A DNA stretch of 24,074 nt from positions 1-24,074 of the forward strand of contig DOUV01000741.1 in NCBI GenBank assembly GCA_003520455.1, in the 5' to 3' direction. Positions within the stretch are counted from its first letter, which is position 1. Each line of letters starts with the position of its first letter. A model generated the notes under the pieces. It worked only from the letters and a program-made list of their open reading frames with translations. It was not told the origin of the DNA and searched no databases. Of the stretch, positions 1-8,148 are shown piece after piece. The DNA comes from Chloroflexota bacterium. Lineage in GTDB: Bacteria; Chloroflexota; Anaerolineae; Ardenticatenales; Ardenticatenaceae. Both the position numbers and the translations under genes were made by a program.

Positions 1-45
1 CCGCGCGTGTCCGATCCCATCACAACACGGTTGACACAACACTAG

Positions 46-91
46 CAGTCTACACCATGTCTACAACAAATCAAGACGATACGGGGGTCTG
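46..91 (-). repeat. Dispersed promoter-like repeat, copy 1
   Basis: This stretch aligns with 11342-11388 at about four bases in five. Read on the minus strand, both copies share a CTTGATTTGT block and an ATGGTNTAGACTG block. Copy 2 lies directly upstream of a ribosome binding site and a broken excisionase-type gene, so this copy may be the promoter of a similar gene running out of the left edge of the window. The promoter role is inference. The spacing between the TTGATT and TATAGA-like parts is only about 14 bases, which is short. Confidence 0.5.
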
Positions 92-108
92 AGTAGGGTG
101 AACGCATC

Positions 109-1268
109 TTATTGGAGCAGGACCGTGAGGAGGTAGTCGTGATCCCAGCCGGCGCGGAGGCGTTTATTCTTGAGGCCGAGGTGGGCAGCGGACTCATGCT
201 TGAGCCGGTTGAGGGCGATGTGGAGGAGGATCGCGAAATCGTGGGGGCGTGCTACTTGCGCAGACGGGAATCGTCCTCGCGGAAGGCAATGGCAAGCACC
301 CAATGGAGGCGATTCTCGATGCCCCAGTGGCCACGAACGGCGGCTGCCAGGGGCTGGGCAGTGTGTGGCAGCGAAGAGAGGAAGAAGCGCGTTTCAACCG
401 AGGTGGCGGGGCCGACGGTACGCTCGGCGGTGACGTTGACGAGGGGGGTCACGCCAGCCCATTTGGCACGGTCGCGCAGCGCAAAGCGGACGTCGGGATC
501 AGCACTGGTCCAGACGCGCCGACGCTCAAAGCGGCCGTGAGGCTTGCTGAAGCTTTCATACGAATCACCGATGACCGGTTGCTAGTTGATCCGCTCGGCA
601 GAGTCAAAGAGCTCTTCACGCTCGTGGGAGCGGGTGGCTTGATTCTCCTTGACGGCCAAGACATCGTTGGCTCCGCCCGCGACAATCGCCGGCGCGATGG
701 CTTTCTGACCGCCCATCGCCTCCACCGTCACGATACAGCCACTGATGTCCAGCAGCTTCAGCCGCGCCGAGATGGCCGGGATTTCGTTGGACTTCTCCGC
801 CACCTTGACGTGGCCCAAGACCAGTTGATTCTCGTTCGCCCAAGCGCTGACCATATGAATGGCGCCGTGGCCCTCCGCCTGGTTGGAGGACGAGCACAGC
901 GTTTTCCCATCGACGGCCACCACCTGCCCCTTGGTGCGGTGGAAGACCGCTTGCACCCACCTGAGAAAACTGGCCTGGAACTGTTCCGGATCCAGCCGCC
1001 GAAAGACCCGATTGCAGGTGTCGTGCGACGGTATCCCGTTCGGCAGTTCCAGAAAGGTCGCCACCCACTCCCGTTTGGCCTGCCCGAATGCTGCGATCGC
1101 CACCCAGTCGTCGGCTCCACCGCTCACCCCGCCGATCGCTATCACGATGATCTCTATCCGCTTGTGCCGCTTGCTGCGCTGGATCCGCCGGTCTTCCACC
1201 GCTCCGAAGTGCTCGATCAGTCCCGCACGACCCTTTGCTTCCATCCTTGGGCTCCTTCCTCTGTTCAT
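109..1268 (-). pseudogene. ISAs1-family transposase, degraded
   Basis: The N-terminal part (582-1268) has the ISAs1 signature: RSKRHKRIEIIVIAI, GADDWV, FLELPNGIPSHDT, DPEQFQASFLRWV and VVAVDGKTL. The C-terminal family motifs are still readable further left: KPHGRFERR, RTVGPATSVETRFFLSSL, VRGHWGIENRLHWVL and REDDSRLRK, then ALNRLKHESA in another frame. The gene is dead. A TAG at 582-584 interrupts it, a second TAG follows RLRK near 252, and a frameshift lies just beyond that stop. The second catalytic Asp, normally in an IDAMG motif, is Glu here (VEAMGG). Such transposases normally run about 370-390 residues, and the rebuilt gene fits that length. Clear terminal inverted repeats could not be fixed; an imperfect candidate pair lies near 80-105 and 1283-1305. 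Confidence 0.85.
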
Positions 1269-1301
1269 CGCGGAGCCCTATACTTCTCCCTCAAGACCCA
1301 A

Positions 1302-1661
1302 GTGGGCTTGACCGACTTCCGGGGGCACGCCTACGAGGCGGGTGACAAGGACATGGTCGTCGTCCTCTTGGCTTGGGCCTACGTCGAACGTCGCTTCGCC
1401 AGCGAACGGTCCGCCCAGCTCAAGACCTACGGCGACATCATCCGACGGCATCGGGACGAACAGGCGGTCGACTGGTTGACGGGCGCTGTGCAGCTGTTGC
1501 AGGATACCGGCAATATCAGGCAAGTCCGGCAGCGCTTCTTGCGCCTCCCTCCGTCGCCAGCTGAGCGGCGCTCTTCGTCCCACCGCTCAGCTCATGGGTC
1601 GGAATCGCCATTCCGGCTCAGCTCTGCTTGTGCGCCTGCCGCCGGGGACCAATCATGCTGA
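1302..1661 (+). pseudogene. Unidentified coding remnant, 5' end lost
   Basis: An open plus-strand frame runs here directly beyond the 5' side of the ISAs1 transposase. Up to about 1552 its third codon positions are very rich in G and C, and the translation reads like a soluble helical protein, with stretches such as LLAWAYVERRFASERS and VDWLTGAVQLLQDTGN. After about 1555 the composition becomes arginine- and serine-rich and probably non-coding. No good start or ribosome binding site is visible, so I read it as the 3' part of a gene cut by the insertion element. I do not recognise the family. The antisense frame is also open, but its codon pattern is weaker. Confidence 0.35.
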
Positions 1662-1714
1662 CCTTTTCGCATCACGACCACTTTTTCGCCAATGTCCAGT
1701 TGACTACTTGAATA

Positions 1715-2053
1715 TTGGCCTTAACCTGGCTTCGATCCGGGTTCACTGGTTGCCTGCATTCGCACCACCCGCTACGATCGGTGAAATCCTCGCCATCTGT
1801 CCCCGATGTCTTTGTTCTTGACGACGTTGAAACAGCTGTCCTCGACGAAACAGCCGACGCCTCACTCCGTCTGTTTGCATTCTTTCAGTCGTGGGGCGCC
1901 GGCAGCTTCAATGCGCTACTCTGCTTCGGACCAGCGAATGACCCGGTCCTACCGGCCTGCTGGCGCATCATTCCGCACACCTATCTCAATACGGCCGAAA
2001 AGCCAGCCAACGCCAACTGCTCTCAGATACCTCCTCCGCGAGCCGGTTTCTAG
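1715..2053 (+). pseudogene. Unidentified plus-strand gene 3' remnant
   Basis: This open frame ends with TAG at 2051-2053 and is followed 15 bases later by a good plus-strand terminator, which argues that a real gene once ended here. The translation from about residue 12 is plausible protein (FVLDDVETAVLDETADA, LFAFFQSWGAGSFNALL, CWRIIPHTYLNTAEKP). The first residues look non-coding and no start site is convincing. The family is not recognised. Between this frame and 1661 I see nothing supportable. Confidence 0.3.
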
Positions 2054-2068
2054 TATCCTATCAGAAGC

Positions 2069-2094
2069 GCTGTGCGCTTCTGCACGGCTTTTTT
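2069..2094 (+). terminator. Rho-independent terminator (+ strand)
   Basis: The stem GCTGTGC (2069-2075) pairs with GCACGGC (2082-2088) around a six-base loop, with one G-U pair, and is followed at once by six T residues. An alternative, perfectly paired nine-base stem (CAGAAGCGC with GCGCTTCTG, 2062-2082) overlaps it. It lies just behind the stop of the remnant ending at 2053. On the minus strand there is no T tract, so it is unlikely to end the MutS-like operon. Confidence 0.6.
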
Positions 2095-2146
2095 CCTGAG
2101 TTCTGCTACCTTAAAATCCACCGCTGGCACCCGCGTGATAATAAAT

Positions 2147-3646
2147 TCAATCGTCCGCTCCGAATACCCTCTTGTACAAATCTGCGCCGTAGCTGGTTTG
2201 TGATGGTTCACCTTCGATCAACTTGAAAGTTCTTCTGCCATCTACCTTTCTTTCAGCTCGTAAGAACATGGCGTTTTCCATGCTTCTGGCATAAAACCCG
2301 TGCGCAAATTCATATAAATGCGTGACGAAGAAAACTTTGATGCGCTTTTCCAGTAAGGCACTGACGATTTGCCCGGCAATTTCCGAGCCTTCTCTTTCAT
2401 TGGTCGAAGCAAATGATTCATTGAAAACCAGCATCGAATTTGACGTTATCTTGTTTGCGATGTCACTCATTCTGCTAAGTTCTTCATCCAGTTTTCCGCT
2501 TTCCATCGTAACGCCTTCTTCCCGTCTGAAGTGCGAGAAAAGGCCATCACAGACGTTGGCGCAGAACGATTCGGCCGGTACAAACATGCCGCATTGCATC
2601 ATCAATTGGGATAAACCGATGCTGCGCAAAAAAGTTGATTTGCCACCCTGGTTGGCACCTGTGATGATCACCAGATCCTTGTGGTCAGCAGTCACATCAT
2701 TACCCACAATTTTTCGTTTCATCGTTAGGGCCAGACAGGCATCATACAATCCCTGAAAGGTATGTCTGCGTTCGTCGGCTGCCACGGGCACGGGAAAAAA
2801 GGTTGGCGCTCCCATTTGGGTGAGTTGTTCATATAAATTCAAACAGCCAATATAAAAAGCCAATTCTATCCGCAGCATGTGCAAAAAGCTGTCAATATGA
2901 TCAGCGGACTGGGCCAGTGCATTGGCCACCAGGTTGATCCCCCTGTCTTTCAGTTCTGACAAAGCCCTGGAACCAGCCTCATCGCGGGGATGGATGCGAA
3001 AGGAATAGACCGGGGGTTTCTGGGCAAAGATTCGTTCCATCCAACTCTGATTGTTATCGTGTGATTTACGAAGGATGTAATCGGCGCCTTCATTGCCTTT
3101 TCCCAAGGCAGCGCTAAGCAGAACGCCGTCGCTAAATTTCAGTTCACTGAGATGTTTTTGAACAATAGTGAAATAATCGTCATCCAGTTCTTCCTTAATC
3201 ATCGTGAAAAATTTGGTAAAGCCCGCTGACTCGAATTTGTCGGCGTGTTCAGTAGCGATGTGCTTTAGTTTTTTAAGAAGACCGATAAACATTTGTAACA
3301 AATCCATCGCACCGCTCAGTATCCCACTGGGGTACCTGCTGAAAATGCCCCACCAATGTTTTCTTTTATTTGCAATGGCTTCCAGGGGAATACGGTAGAT
3401 ATCCCGGACGATGGCAGAATTCTTCAAGCAATCCTGGAGAATGCTTTGGCGATAGCGGATGGTGTCCAGGTCGGTTGAACCGGACAATATAGCTTTTCTG
3501 GCCACTTCAAATAAAAAGTCGTCACCGAGGGCCATGGCATTGAACAGCGTGTTTAATTCCAGGTCTTGTGTCAGCGCCTGTTCATTCGCTGGTAATGGCC
3601 GTTGCAGGTCAAAGTCCTGCTTTTCGTACATCAGGAAGGCTTTCAT
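2147..3646 (-). CDS. MutS-like ATPase, second gene of tandem pair
   Basis: This is a 499-residue protein of the small MutS-related type. It contains a helical core/clamp region (about residues 1-300) and the MutS ATPase domain V, but no N-terminal mismatch-recognition domain and no C-terminal Smr domain. Walker A is GANQGGKST (about 330-338). The Walker B region reads SMLVFNESF, with Asn where classical MutS has Asp. A switch-like [10 protein letters not shown] and a [11 protein letters not shown] tail follow. I chose the ATG at 3646 because it overlaps the TGA of the upstream partner as ATGA; a start 13 codons further up (3685) would overlap that gene needlessly. The base composition is clearly AT-richer than the hyp and transporter genes, suggesting transfer. 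The two genes are about equally long (499 and 511 residues), so a heterodimer is a reasonable inference. What they bind is unknown, and a role in mismatch repair should not be assumed. Confidence 0.85.
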   Translation of the reverse strand: MKAFLMYEKQDFDLQRPLPANEQALTQDLELNTLFNAMALGDDFLFEVARKAILSGSTDLDTIRYRQSILQDCLKNSAIVRDIYRIPLEAIANKRKHWWGIFSRYPSGILSGAMDLLQMFIGLLKKLKHIATEHADKFESAGFTKFFTMIKEELDDDYFTIVQKHLSELKFSDGVLLSAALGKGNEGADYILRKSHDNNQSWMERIFAQKPPVYSFRIHPRDEAGSRALSELKDRGINLVANALAQSADHIDSFLHMLRIELAFYIGCLNLYEQLTQMGAPTFFPVPVAADERRHTFQGLYDACLALTMKRKIVGNDVTADHKDLVIITGANQGGKSTFLRSIGLSQLMMQCGMFVPAESFCANVCDGLFSHFRREEGVTMESGKLDEELSRMSDIANKITSNSMLVFNESFASTNEREGSEIAGQIVSALLEKRIKVFFVTHLYEFAHGFYARSMENAMFLRAERKVDGRRTFKLIEGEPSQTSYGADLYKRVFGADD

Positions 3647-4086
3647 GATTGGATGCGTTCCTTCAATCTGGCGTAAGTCAGGCAATATTTCTCGGCAATG
3701 GACATCGCGTAGGCCAGCCCATCCGCGGGTCTTCTCAAGATTTTATAGGTGCGCAGAGCCGGATTTTCCGGGACGACCGTGCTGACCATGCTCACAGTTT
3801 TTTCGTTAAAAGAAGCCAGTTCGTCAACGAATGTGACCCAAACGCAGAGTAAATCCAGCTGGATGATTCTCTCCATCATCTTTTTGCTCAGGAAGACCTC
3901 GTCTTTCAAGGTCGTAGATGAGAAAATCTCATTCATGATGAGAATGCTGTTAGGAGTGGCCTGGTCTAAAATGGCATGAATTCGGATCAGGTCATCCTGC
4001 AATTTGCCGCGCAGATTATGGATGCTTTCTTCCCTTTCAAAATGGGTAAAAAGCCTGTCGTATAGAAAGAGCTGCGCTTCCCGGCC
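3643..4086 (-). pseudogene. MutS-like gene 1, 3' fragment after IS21
   Basis: This is the C-terminal 147 residues of the upstream MutS-like protein, cut off by the IS21-family element. It starts at [17 protein letters not shown] and contains the Walker B-like [14 protein letters not shown], the [15 protein letters not shown] segment and the ending [14 protein letters not shown]. Joining it to the 5' fragment across the target duplication restores GCPVP-GREAQ in frame. A start codon in the insertion sequence end (GTG at 4125 or ATG near 4110) is in frame with this fragment through the T run, so a short polypeptide with Walker B but no Walker A could still be made. Its stop overlaps the next gene's ATG, so translation of the fragment might keep coupling to the intact partner. 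Confidence 0.85.
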
Positions 4087-4091
4087 GGGAA
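4087..4091 (+). repeat. Target site duplication GGGAA, left copy
   Basis: GGGAA occurs here and again at 6751-6755, immediately outside the right end of the IS21-family element. Removing one copy plus the element restores the MutS-like reading frame exactly. Six further A residues (4092-4097) separate this copy from the TGT end of the inverted repeat. Confidence 0.75.
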
Positions 4092-4097
4092 AAAAAA

Positions 4098-4193
4098 TGT
4101 TTATCATCATGCAAATTGAGCCCACATCTTCATCGAAAATGAGCCCACCAGCGGGTAGACGGCCGAAACCGTCATCATCGAAAATGAGCCCAC
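4098..4193 (+). repeat. IS21 left end with three end motifs
   Basis: Three copies of a motif close to ATCATCGAAAATGAGCCCAC occur at 4102-4125, 4126-4148 and 4173-4193. The outermost is the terminal inverted repeat; the inner two are probable transposase-binding sites. Confidence 0.75.
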
Positions 4194-4296
4194 TTCGTCA
4201 TGGGTGGGCTCAGCCGGGCCCATCGTGCGATTGAGCGACAGTGCCGCCGAGGCTCGGATCGGAGCGGAGCCGGGGTCGCAGCCGTCGTCGTAGGAG

Positions 4297-4356
4297 GGGC
4301 TGTGGGGAAGTGGATAACCGCCGTCACTTTGGCGGTTATCCACTTCCCCACAGCCC
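4297..4356. repeat. 26-bp perfect inverted repeat in IS21
   Basis: The arms at 4297-4322 and 4331-4356 are perfectly complementary around an eight-base spacer (GTCACTTT). It lies just behind the istB stop, between istB and the element's left end. There is no T tract on either side. Each arm contains GTGGATAA or its complement, which resembles a DnaA box. It may block transcription through the element end or be a remnant of a small palindromic repeat. Confidence 0.7.
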
Positions 4357-4364
4357 TCCGGGTG

Positions 4365-5117
4365 TTATGCACGTTCCTCACGTTGTAGCCGCTGCCGGAA
4401 GCGATATGACTCCCCGATCAGTTCCAGGATGTGGGCTTTTTGCGTCAGTCGGTCGAGCAGGGCCGCGGTCAGGCGTTCCTGGCCAAAAACCTGGATCCAG
4501 TCCGCGAACTTGAGGTTGGAGGTCACGATCACCGCCACGCGTTCGTGAAGTTCGGAATAGAAAGTGAACAGCAACTGAGCCGCCGGCGGCGAGAACGGGA
4601 TGAAGCCGAGCTCGTCGAGCACCAGCAGGTCGAGCTTGAGTGCCGCCGCACTGAAGCGATTGAGACGATGCTCGTCTTGGGCCTGCTGCAACTCGTTGAC
4701 CAGCCCGGCGGCTGTCCAGAAGCGCACCCGGCGGCGCTGGCGACAAGCTGCGAGTGCCAACCCGAGCGCCAAATGCGTTTTTCCTAAGCCCGGGTTCCCG
4801 ATGAAGATCACCGGCTCGTGGCGGGCGATGTAGTCACCGCGGGCCAGGTCCAGGACGTAGGCTTTGTTCAGGTTTGGCACAGCCGAGAAATCGAAATCCG
4901 CCAACGCCTTGAGCGCCGGGAAGCGGGCCTGCTTGATGCGCTCGCGCTGGATGGTTTGCTCGCGCTGGCGTACCTCCTGCTCGGCCAAAGCCAGCAGGTA
5001 ACGCACGTGGTCCTCGTTGTTGCGCGCCGCATCGGCGGCGAAGGCGCGGTAGCTCTTCAGAAAGCCGGGCAGGTGCAACTGCTTGAGATACGATTCGAGC
5101 AGGAGGTTGGCTTCCAT
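4365..5117 (-). CDS. istB: IstB-like transposition helper ATPase
   Basis: This 250-residue protein has the normal length for IstB. It is a AAA+ ATPase that assists the IstA transposase in target selection and strand transfer. Visible motifs are the N-terminal helical region (LLLESYLKQLHLPGFLKSY), Walker A GNPGLGKTH (about 107-115), Walker B LDLLVLDELGF (about 162-172), the sensor-type VIVTSNLKFADW and the C-terminal LTAALLDRLTQKAHIL. It starts three bases after the istA stop, with an AGGAG element inside the end of istA, so the two are coupled. No defect is seen. Confidence 0.95.
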   Translation of the reverse strand: MEANLLLESYLKQLHLPGFLKSYRAFAADAARNNEDHVRYLLALAEQEVRQREQTIQRERIKQARFPALKALADFDFSAVPNLNKAYVLDLARGDYIARHEPVIFIGNPGLGKTHLALGLALAACRQRRRVRFWTAAGLVNELQQAQDEHRLNRFSAAALKLDLLVLDELGFIPFSPPAAQLLFTFYSELHERVAVIVTSNLKFADWIQVFGQERLTAALLDRLTQKAHILELIGESYRFRQRLQREERA

Positions 5118-5120
5118 GGC

Positions 5121-6632
5121 TTAGCTCCTGCTCAGCAGCGTGTCGTACTGGCCCAGATTGACCGGCGGCTGGCCGATGCCGGCCAGCCGGTCGTGACCGC
5201 TCAGATCCAGGGCCGGGGGTTGCTCCTGGCCCGCCGTCAACTGGCGCAGGCAGAGCTGCACGCCGTCCAGATGCACCGCTCCCAGCTTGAGCGCCGTCTC
5301 GACGGCCTGGACGATCAGTTCCGAGGGGTGGTCCTTATGCAAGGCCAGGATGTCCAGAAATTCGCGCAGCCCACGCTCATCCGGCCAACGCCGGCGCAGT
5401 TCGGCCAGCAGGGTCTCATAGACCGGCGGCCACTCGGCGCGCCAGCGCCGCATGGGCACGGCGTGCTCGAATGCGCCCGGCCGCTGCACCAGGGCCGTCA
5501 GGTAGTGCACCGGTTCGATGACGTCCTGCTCCTGGCCGAAGCAGCGCGGGTGTTGAGCGATGATCTCTTCGCCCGCCAGGATCTCGACCCGAAAGGCGTA
5601 GGCCCGCACCCGCACCTCTTTACTGACGTGCCCGGGCACCGAGTAGCGATTGGTGTCCAGCGGCACCAGGCCGTAGGGATTGACCGTCGCCAGATGCTCG
5701 CGATACGCCTTGTAGTCAGTTGGCGGCCGCTCCAGCATCAAGGGCCGCTCGGTCGCCAGTTTGGCGGCCACGCTTTCCTGGCTCCCGCGCACGCGGCGGT
5801 CCAGATCGCGCCGGCACGCCGCGGCCAACAGGTTGTTCAACTCCTCGTAAGCGCCTCCTCTGGGCATGGGGGCCCTGAAATGGCGCTGGCTGAAACCGAC
5901 ATCGCTCTCGACGCCGCCCTTCTCGTGGCCCTGGCCCGGCGTGCAGTAGCGGCTCTCGAACAGGTAGTGGCTGCGAAAGGCCACGAAGGCCACCTGCTCC
6001 TGGCGGTTACGTCCGCTCAGGATGCGGTAGACCGCCGTCTTCAGGTTGTCGTACGTGATGCGCTTGGGCACGGCCCCGAAGAAGCGGAACGCCTGGATGT
6101 GGCCCTCGAAAAACGCCTCCTGCTTCTGAAAAGGAAAAGCCATCCCGAAGCGGGCATGCGAGTAGTTGAGCCGCATGATGAACAACGGCACCGTCACCCG
6201 TTCGCCCGCCAGTTCGACCACCGCTTCGCCCCAATCCACCTGGGCGTCTGCACCCGGATCGAACTCCAACGGCAGGAACACCTGCTTGGCCCGGCTGGCC
6301 TGGCGCTTCTGGCCCACGTAGCGGCTGACCGTCACTTCGCTCCCGGTGTAGCCTTCCTTCTGCAACTCCTGGTAGATCTTGCGCGCCGTGTAGCGCTGCT
6401 TGCGCGGCATCTGCTGACTCTCGTCCCACAGCGCATCAATCTTCGCTTTCCACGGCCCCAGCACAGGCGCTGGGCGTTCCTGGACCATCCGATATTCCCC
6501 AGGGTCCGCGCTCTCGATGGCCCGCCGAATCACGCGCCGGCTGTGGTGCTGCGTTCGGCTAATCTCGCGGATGCTCAACCCGTCCCGAAAGTAGGCGATC
6601 CGAATCTTCTCGACGTCTTCCACCTCGATCAT
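5121..6632 (-). CDS. istA: IstA-like IS21-family transposase
   Basis: This 503-residue DDE transposase belongs to the IS21 family. An N-terminal helix-turn-helix (about residues 5-40; FRDGLSIREISRTQHHSRRV) is followed by the integrase core. The catalytic residues read as D133 in AQVDWGE, D195 in ITYDNLK and E242 in the HEKGGVES motif. The C-terminal region contains the NPYGLVPLDTNRYSVP segment that many IstA proteins carry. AAGGAG directly abuts the ATG at 6632, so the GTG at codon 4 (6623), nine bases further on, may be the real start. It is intact and followed at once by istB. Confidence 0.95.
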   Translation of the reverse strand: MIEVEDVEKIRIAYFRDGLSIREISRTQHHSRRVIRRAIESADPGEYRMVQERPAPVLGPWKAKIDALWDESQQMPRKQRYTARKIYQELQKEGYTGSEVTVSRYVGQKRQASRAKQVFLPLEFDPGADAQVDWGEAVVELAGERVTVPLFIMRLNYSHARFGMAFPFQKQEAFFEGHIQAFRFFGAVPKRITYDNLKTAVYRILSGRNRQEQVAFVAFRSHYLFESRYCTPGQGHEKGGVESDVGFSQRHFRAPMPRGGAYEELNNLLAAACRRDLDRRVRGSQESVAAKLATERPLMLERPPTDYKAYREHLATVNPYGLVPLDTNRYSVPGHVSKEVRVRAYAFRVEILAGEEIIAQHPRCFGQEQDVIEPVHYLTALVQRPGAFEHAVPMRRWRAEWPPVYETLLAELRRRWPDERGLREFLDILALHKDHPSELIVQAVETALKLGAVHLDGVQLCLRQLTAGQEQPPALDLSGHDRLAGIGQPPVNLGQYDTLLSRS

Positions 6633-6688
6633 CTCCTTGCCTCCGATACCTGCTGGTAGAACGCCCTATGGTACCGGAGATGCTCAAG

Positions 6689-6750
6689 GTGGGCTCATTT
6701 TCGATGAAGATTTTTTGGCCCGGTGGGCTCAGATTCGATGATGATACACA
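6689..6750 (-). repeat. IS21 right end with two end motifs
   Basis: Two copies of the GAGCCCAC-containing end motif occur on the minus strand at 6689-6710 and 6723-6750. The outer copy is the right terminal inverted repeat and borders the GGGAA duplication at 6751-6755. Confidence 0.75.
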
Positions 6751-7842
6751 GGGAACGGGGCAGCCTAAGCTGGCCAGGTAATGTAACTGTCCGAAAGTGC
6801 GGGCAAAGGTTGTCTTGCCACCCTGGTTCGGTCCGGACACGACCAATATGCGCTCCTGGCCTTTTAGACAAAAGTCATTGCATATGATAGGTGAATTTTC
6901 GCTCACGCATTTCGCGGCCAGAGCTAAATCGAAGCCATCGTAATCGTAGATCTCCTTGCTTTGTTGGGATATCTGCGGGTAACAAAATGTCAACCCGGAT
7001 CGTTTGATTTTTGAGATGTATTCCAGGTAGGCAATGTAAAACTGGATTTCCCGGTCAAAAATACGAATGGTTTCATCTAGAAAATGGCTATGTTGTACGC
7101 AAAAATCATCAAGCCTTGCAAAAATTTCCGGATGCAATTTGGCCACCAGATTCAGTATTTGCGCCTCGACATGGTTCATGCCAGACGCAGCAGCAAGCTT
7201 TAGCCTGTAATCTTTCACCGCGCCCTGCTTGAATTTCTCGAATGTTTTCTCGACCTCTACACTGTAATCAATTTCAGCTTCGTATTTGCGAACTTTGACG
7301 GTGCTGTCCTTGATAATCACGCAATATTTTATGGTGGATAGACCAGCTTTGATCTTTTTCGCTTCTGCCAGTAGCGATGTAAAACCGCTGGAGTTGGCAT
7401 AGTTTGTCAAATATTCACGGACAGCTAAAAGGCCACGTGATTGTAAATTGGCATGATTCAAATCATCTACCAGGCAAGTAACGGCGCTGCAATAGGTTTG
7501 TACCGCCTCTAAAAACCATCCCTCCTTATGGTATTGGTAGTAAAGCTTATCTACTAAGGCGAGATAGCGGCGCACAACGCTCATTTCTTCCGCAAAGGTG
7601 TCCACCTTCTTTTTGAGCGTTTCGTTTTCAAGATCCCGCGCAATTTCCTGGCGGTATTGGATTGCCTTGACCTGGCTCAAGGGAGTGTAAAAAAACGGTT
7701 CTAGATTGTATTCCTGCTTGGTGGACGTGATAGCGGCGATAACCTGATCAAGGTTCAAATCGACAAAAAAACCGAGCGCTTTAACGGTTTCTTCTTTGAT
7801 GCTGCCTTCACTGTTTTCAAACAGGATGCTACAGAAAGTCAT
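6751..7842 (-). pseudogene. MutS-like gene 1, 5' fragment cut by IS21
   Basis: These are the first 364 residues of a MutS-related ATPase, up to GCPVP, after which the IS21-family element begins. It has a long helical core (about residues 50-300) and Walker A GPNQGGKTT (337-345) with the preceding ILVVS strand. The rest of the ATPase domain, including the Walker B-like NEIF motif, lies at 3643-4086. The rebuilt protein is 511 residues, nearly the same size as its downstream partner. There is no mismatch-recognition or Smr domain. The truncated product would read a short way into the element and should not hydrolyse ATP. The AT-rich codon use matches the partner gene and differs from the rest of the window. 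Confidence 0.88.
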
Positions 7843-7865
7843 AAGAAAAACACCTTTTCATCGCG

Positions 7866-8148
7866 TTACACTTCATTCATCAGGACACACGGCGGGCTGG
7901 CCCGGCCGAGCAATCCAACCAGACGGCCATTCTCATCAACCCCCGGCGCGGCGTCCATAGCGCGTCTCTCACGCAGGCGGCCCAGTATCTCAACAGCAAT
8001 CACGGTGCGAGTCGGCTCAGGTGGCTGATAGCGTCATGAGTCAGTCAGTAAATTGTTCGCCCGTTTCATCCAGCGAAGCACCACAGGTCGTGCAAGCATT
8101 GGCTTCGTAGGCGTTCTCCACCCAGCAGTAGGGTCAGTAGCAAATCAT
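7866..8148 (-). pseudogene. Zinc-ribbon/HEAT-like small protein, broken
   Basis: Read from the ATG at 8148, the frame gives MICY, then an in-frame TGA (8134-8136), then PYCWVENAYEANACTTCGA and so on to a stop at 8041. The TGA stands where the first Cys of a CPYC...CTTC zinc ribbon is expected. A second frame then reads PPEPTRTVIAVEILGRLRER, continuing to a TAA at 7866-7868, which resembles the start of a HEAT-type repeat. A nonsense change plus a frameshift would explain both pieces. A 22-codon frame (8148-8216, beginning MADFSPDEL) overlaps the ATG as TGATG and may be its upstream companion. The gene ends 24 bases before the MutS-like gene 1. The HEAT assignment is tentative. Confidence 0.45.

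Larger units (their letters stand above)
4092..6750 (-). mobile_element. IS21-family insertion sequence, complete
   Basis: This is an element of about 2.65 kb with istA and istB on the minus strand. The terminal inverted repeats are 4098-4125 and 6723-6750; both begin TGTNTATCATCAT when read inward and match at 23 of 28 positions. Further internal copies of the GAGCCCAC-containing end motif lie at 4126-4148, 4173-4193 and 6689-6710, as is usual for the multiple transposase-binding sites of this family. It is flanked by the 5-bp duplication GGGAA and sits inside a MutS-like gene. Both reading frames are intact, so the element may still be able to move. Confidence 0.93.

Noticed and set aside
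249..1661. 470-residue plus-strand frame
   Set aside because: Over 249-1268 it is the antisense shadow of the ISAs1 transposase, whose family motifs are clear on the minus strand. Only the part after about 1300 has coding character.
4297..4356. Replication origin from DnaA-box-like TTATCCAC in both palindrome arms
   Set aside because: Only two imperfect boxes, in mirror arms within an insertion sequence, with no AT-rich unwinding region or dnaA nearby.
4818..6659. 613-residue plus-strand frame
   Set aside because: It is antisense to istA and istB. Its sequence is Gln-, His- and Arg-rich with no domain, while the minus strand shows full DDE and AAA+ motifs.
8134..8136. Selenocysteine at the TGA of the zinc-ribbon frame
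   Set aside because: The same gene has a frameshift further on, and no SECIS-like hairpin just after the TGA is evident; decay is simpler.
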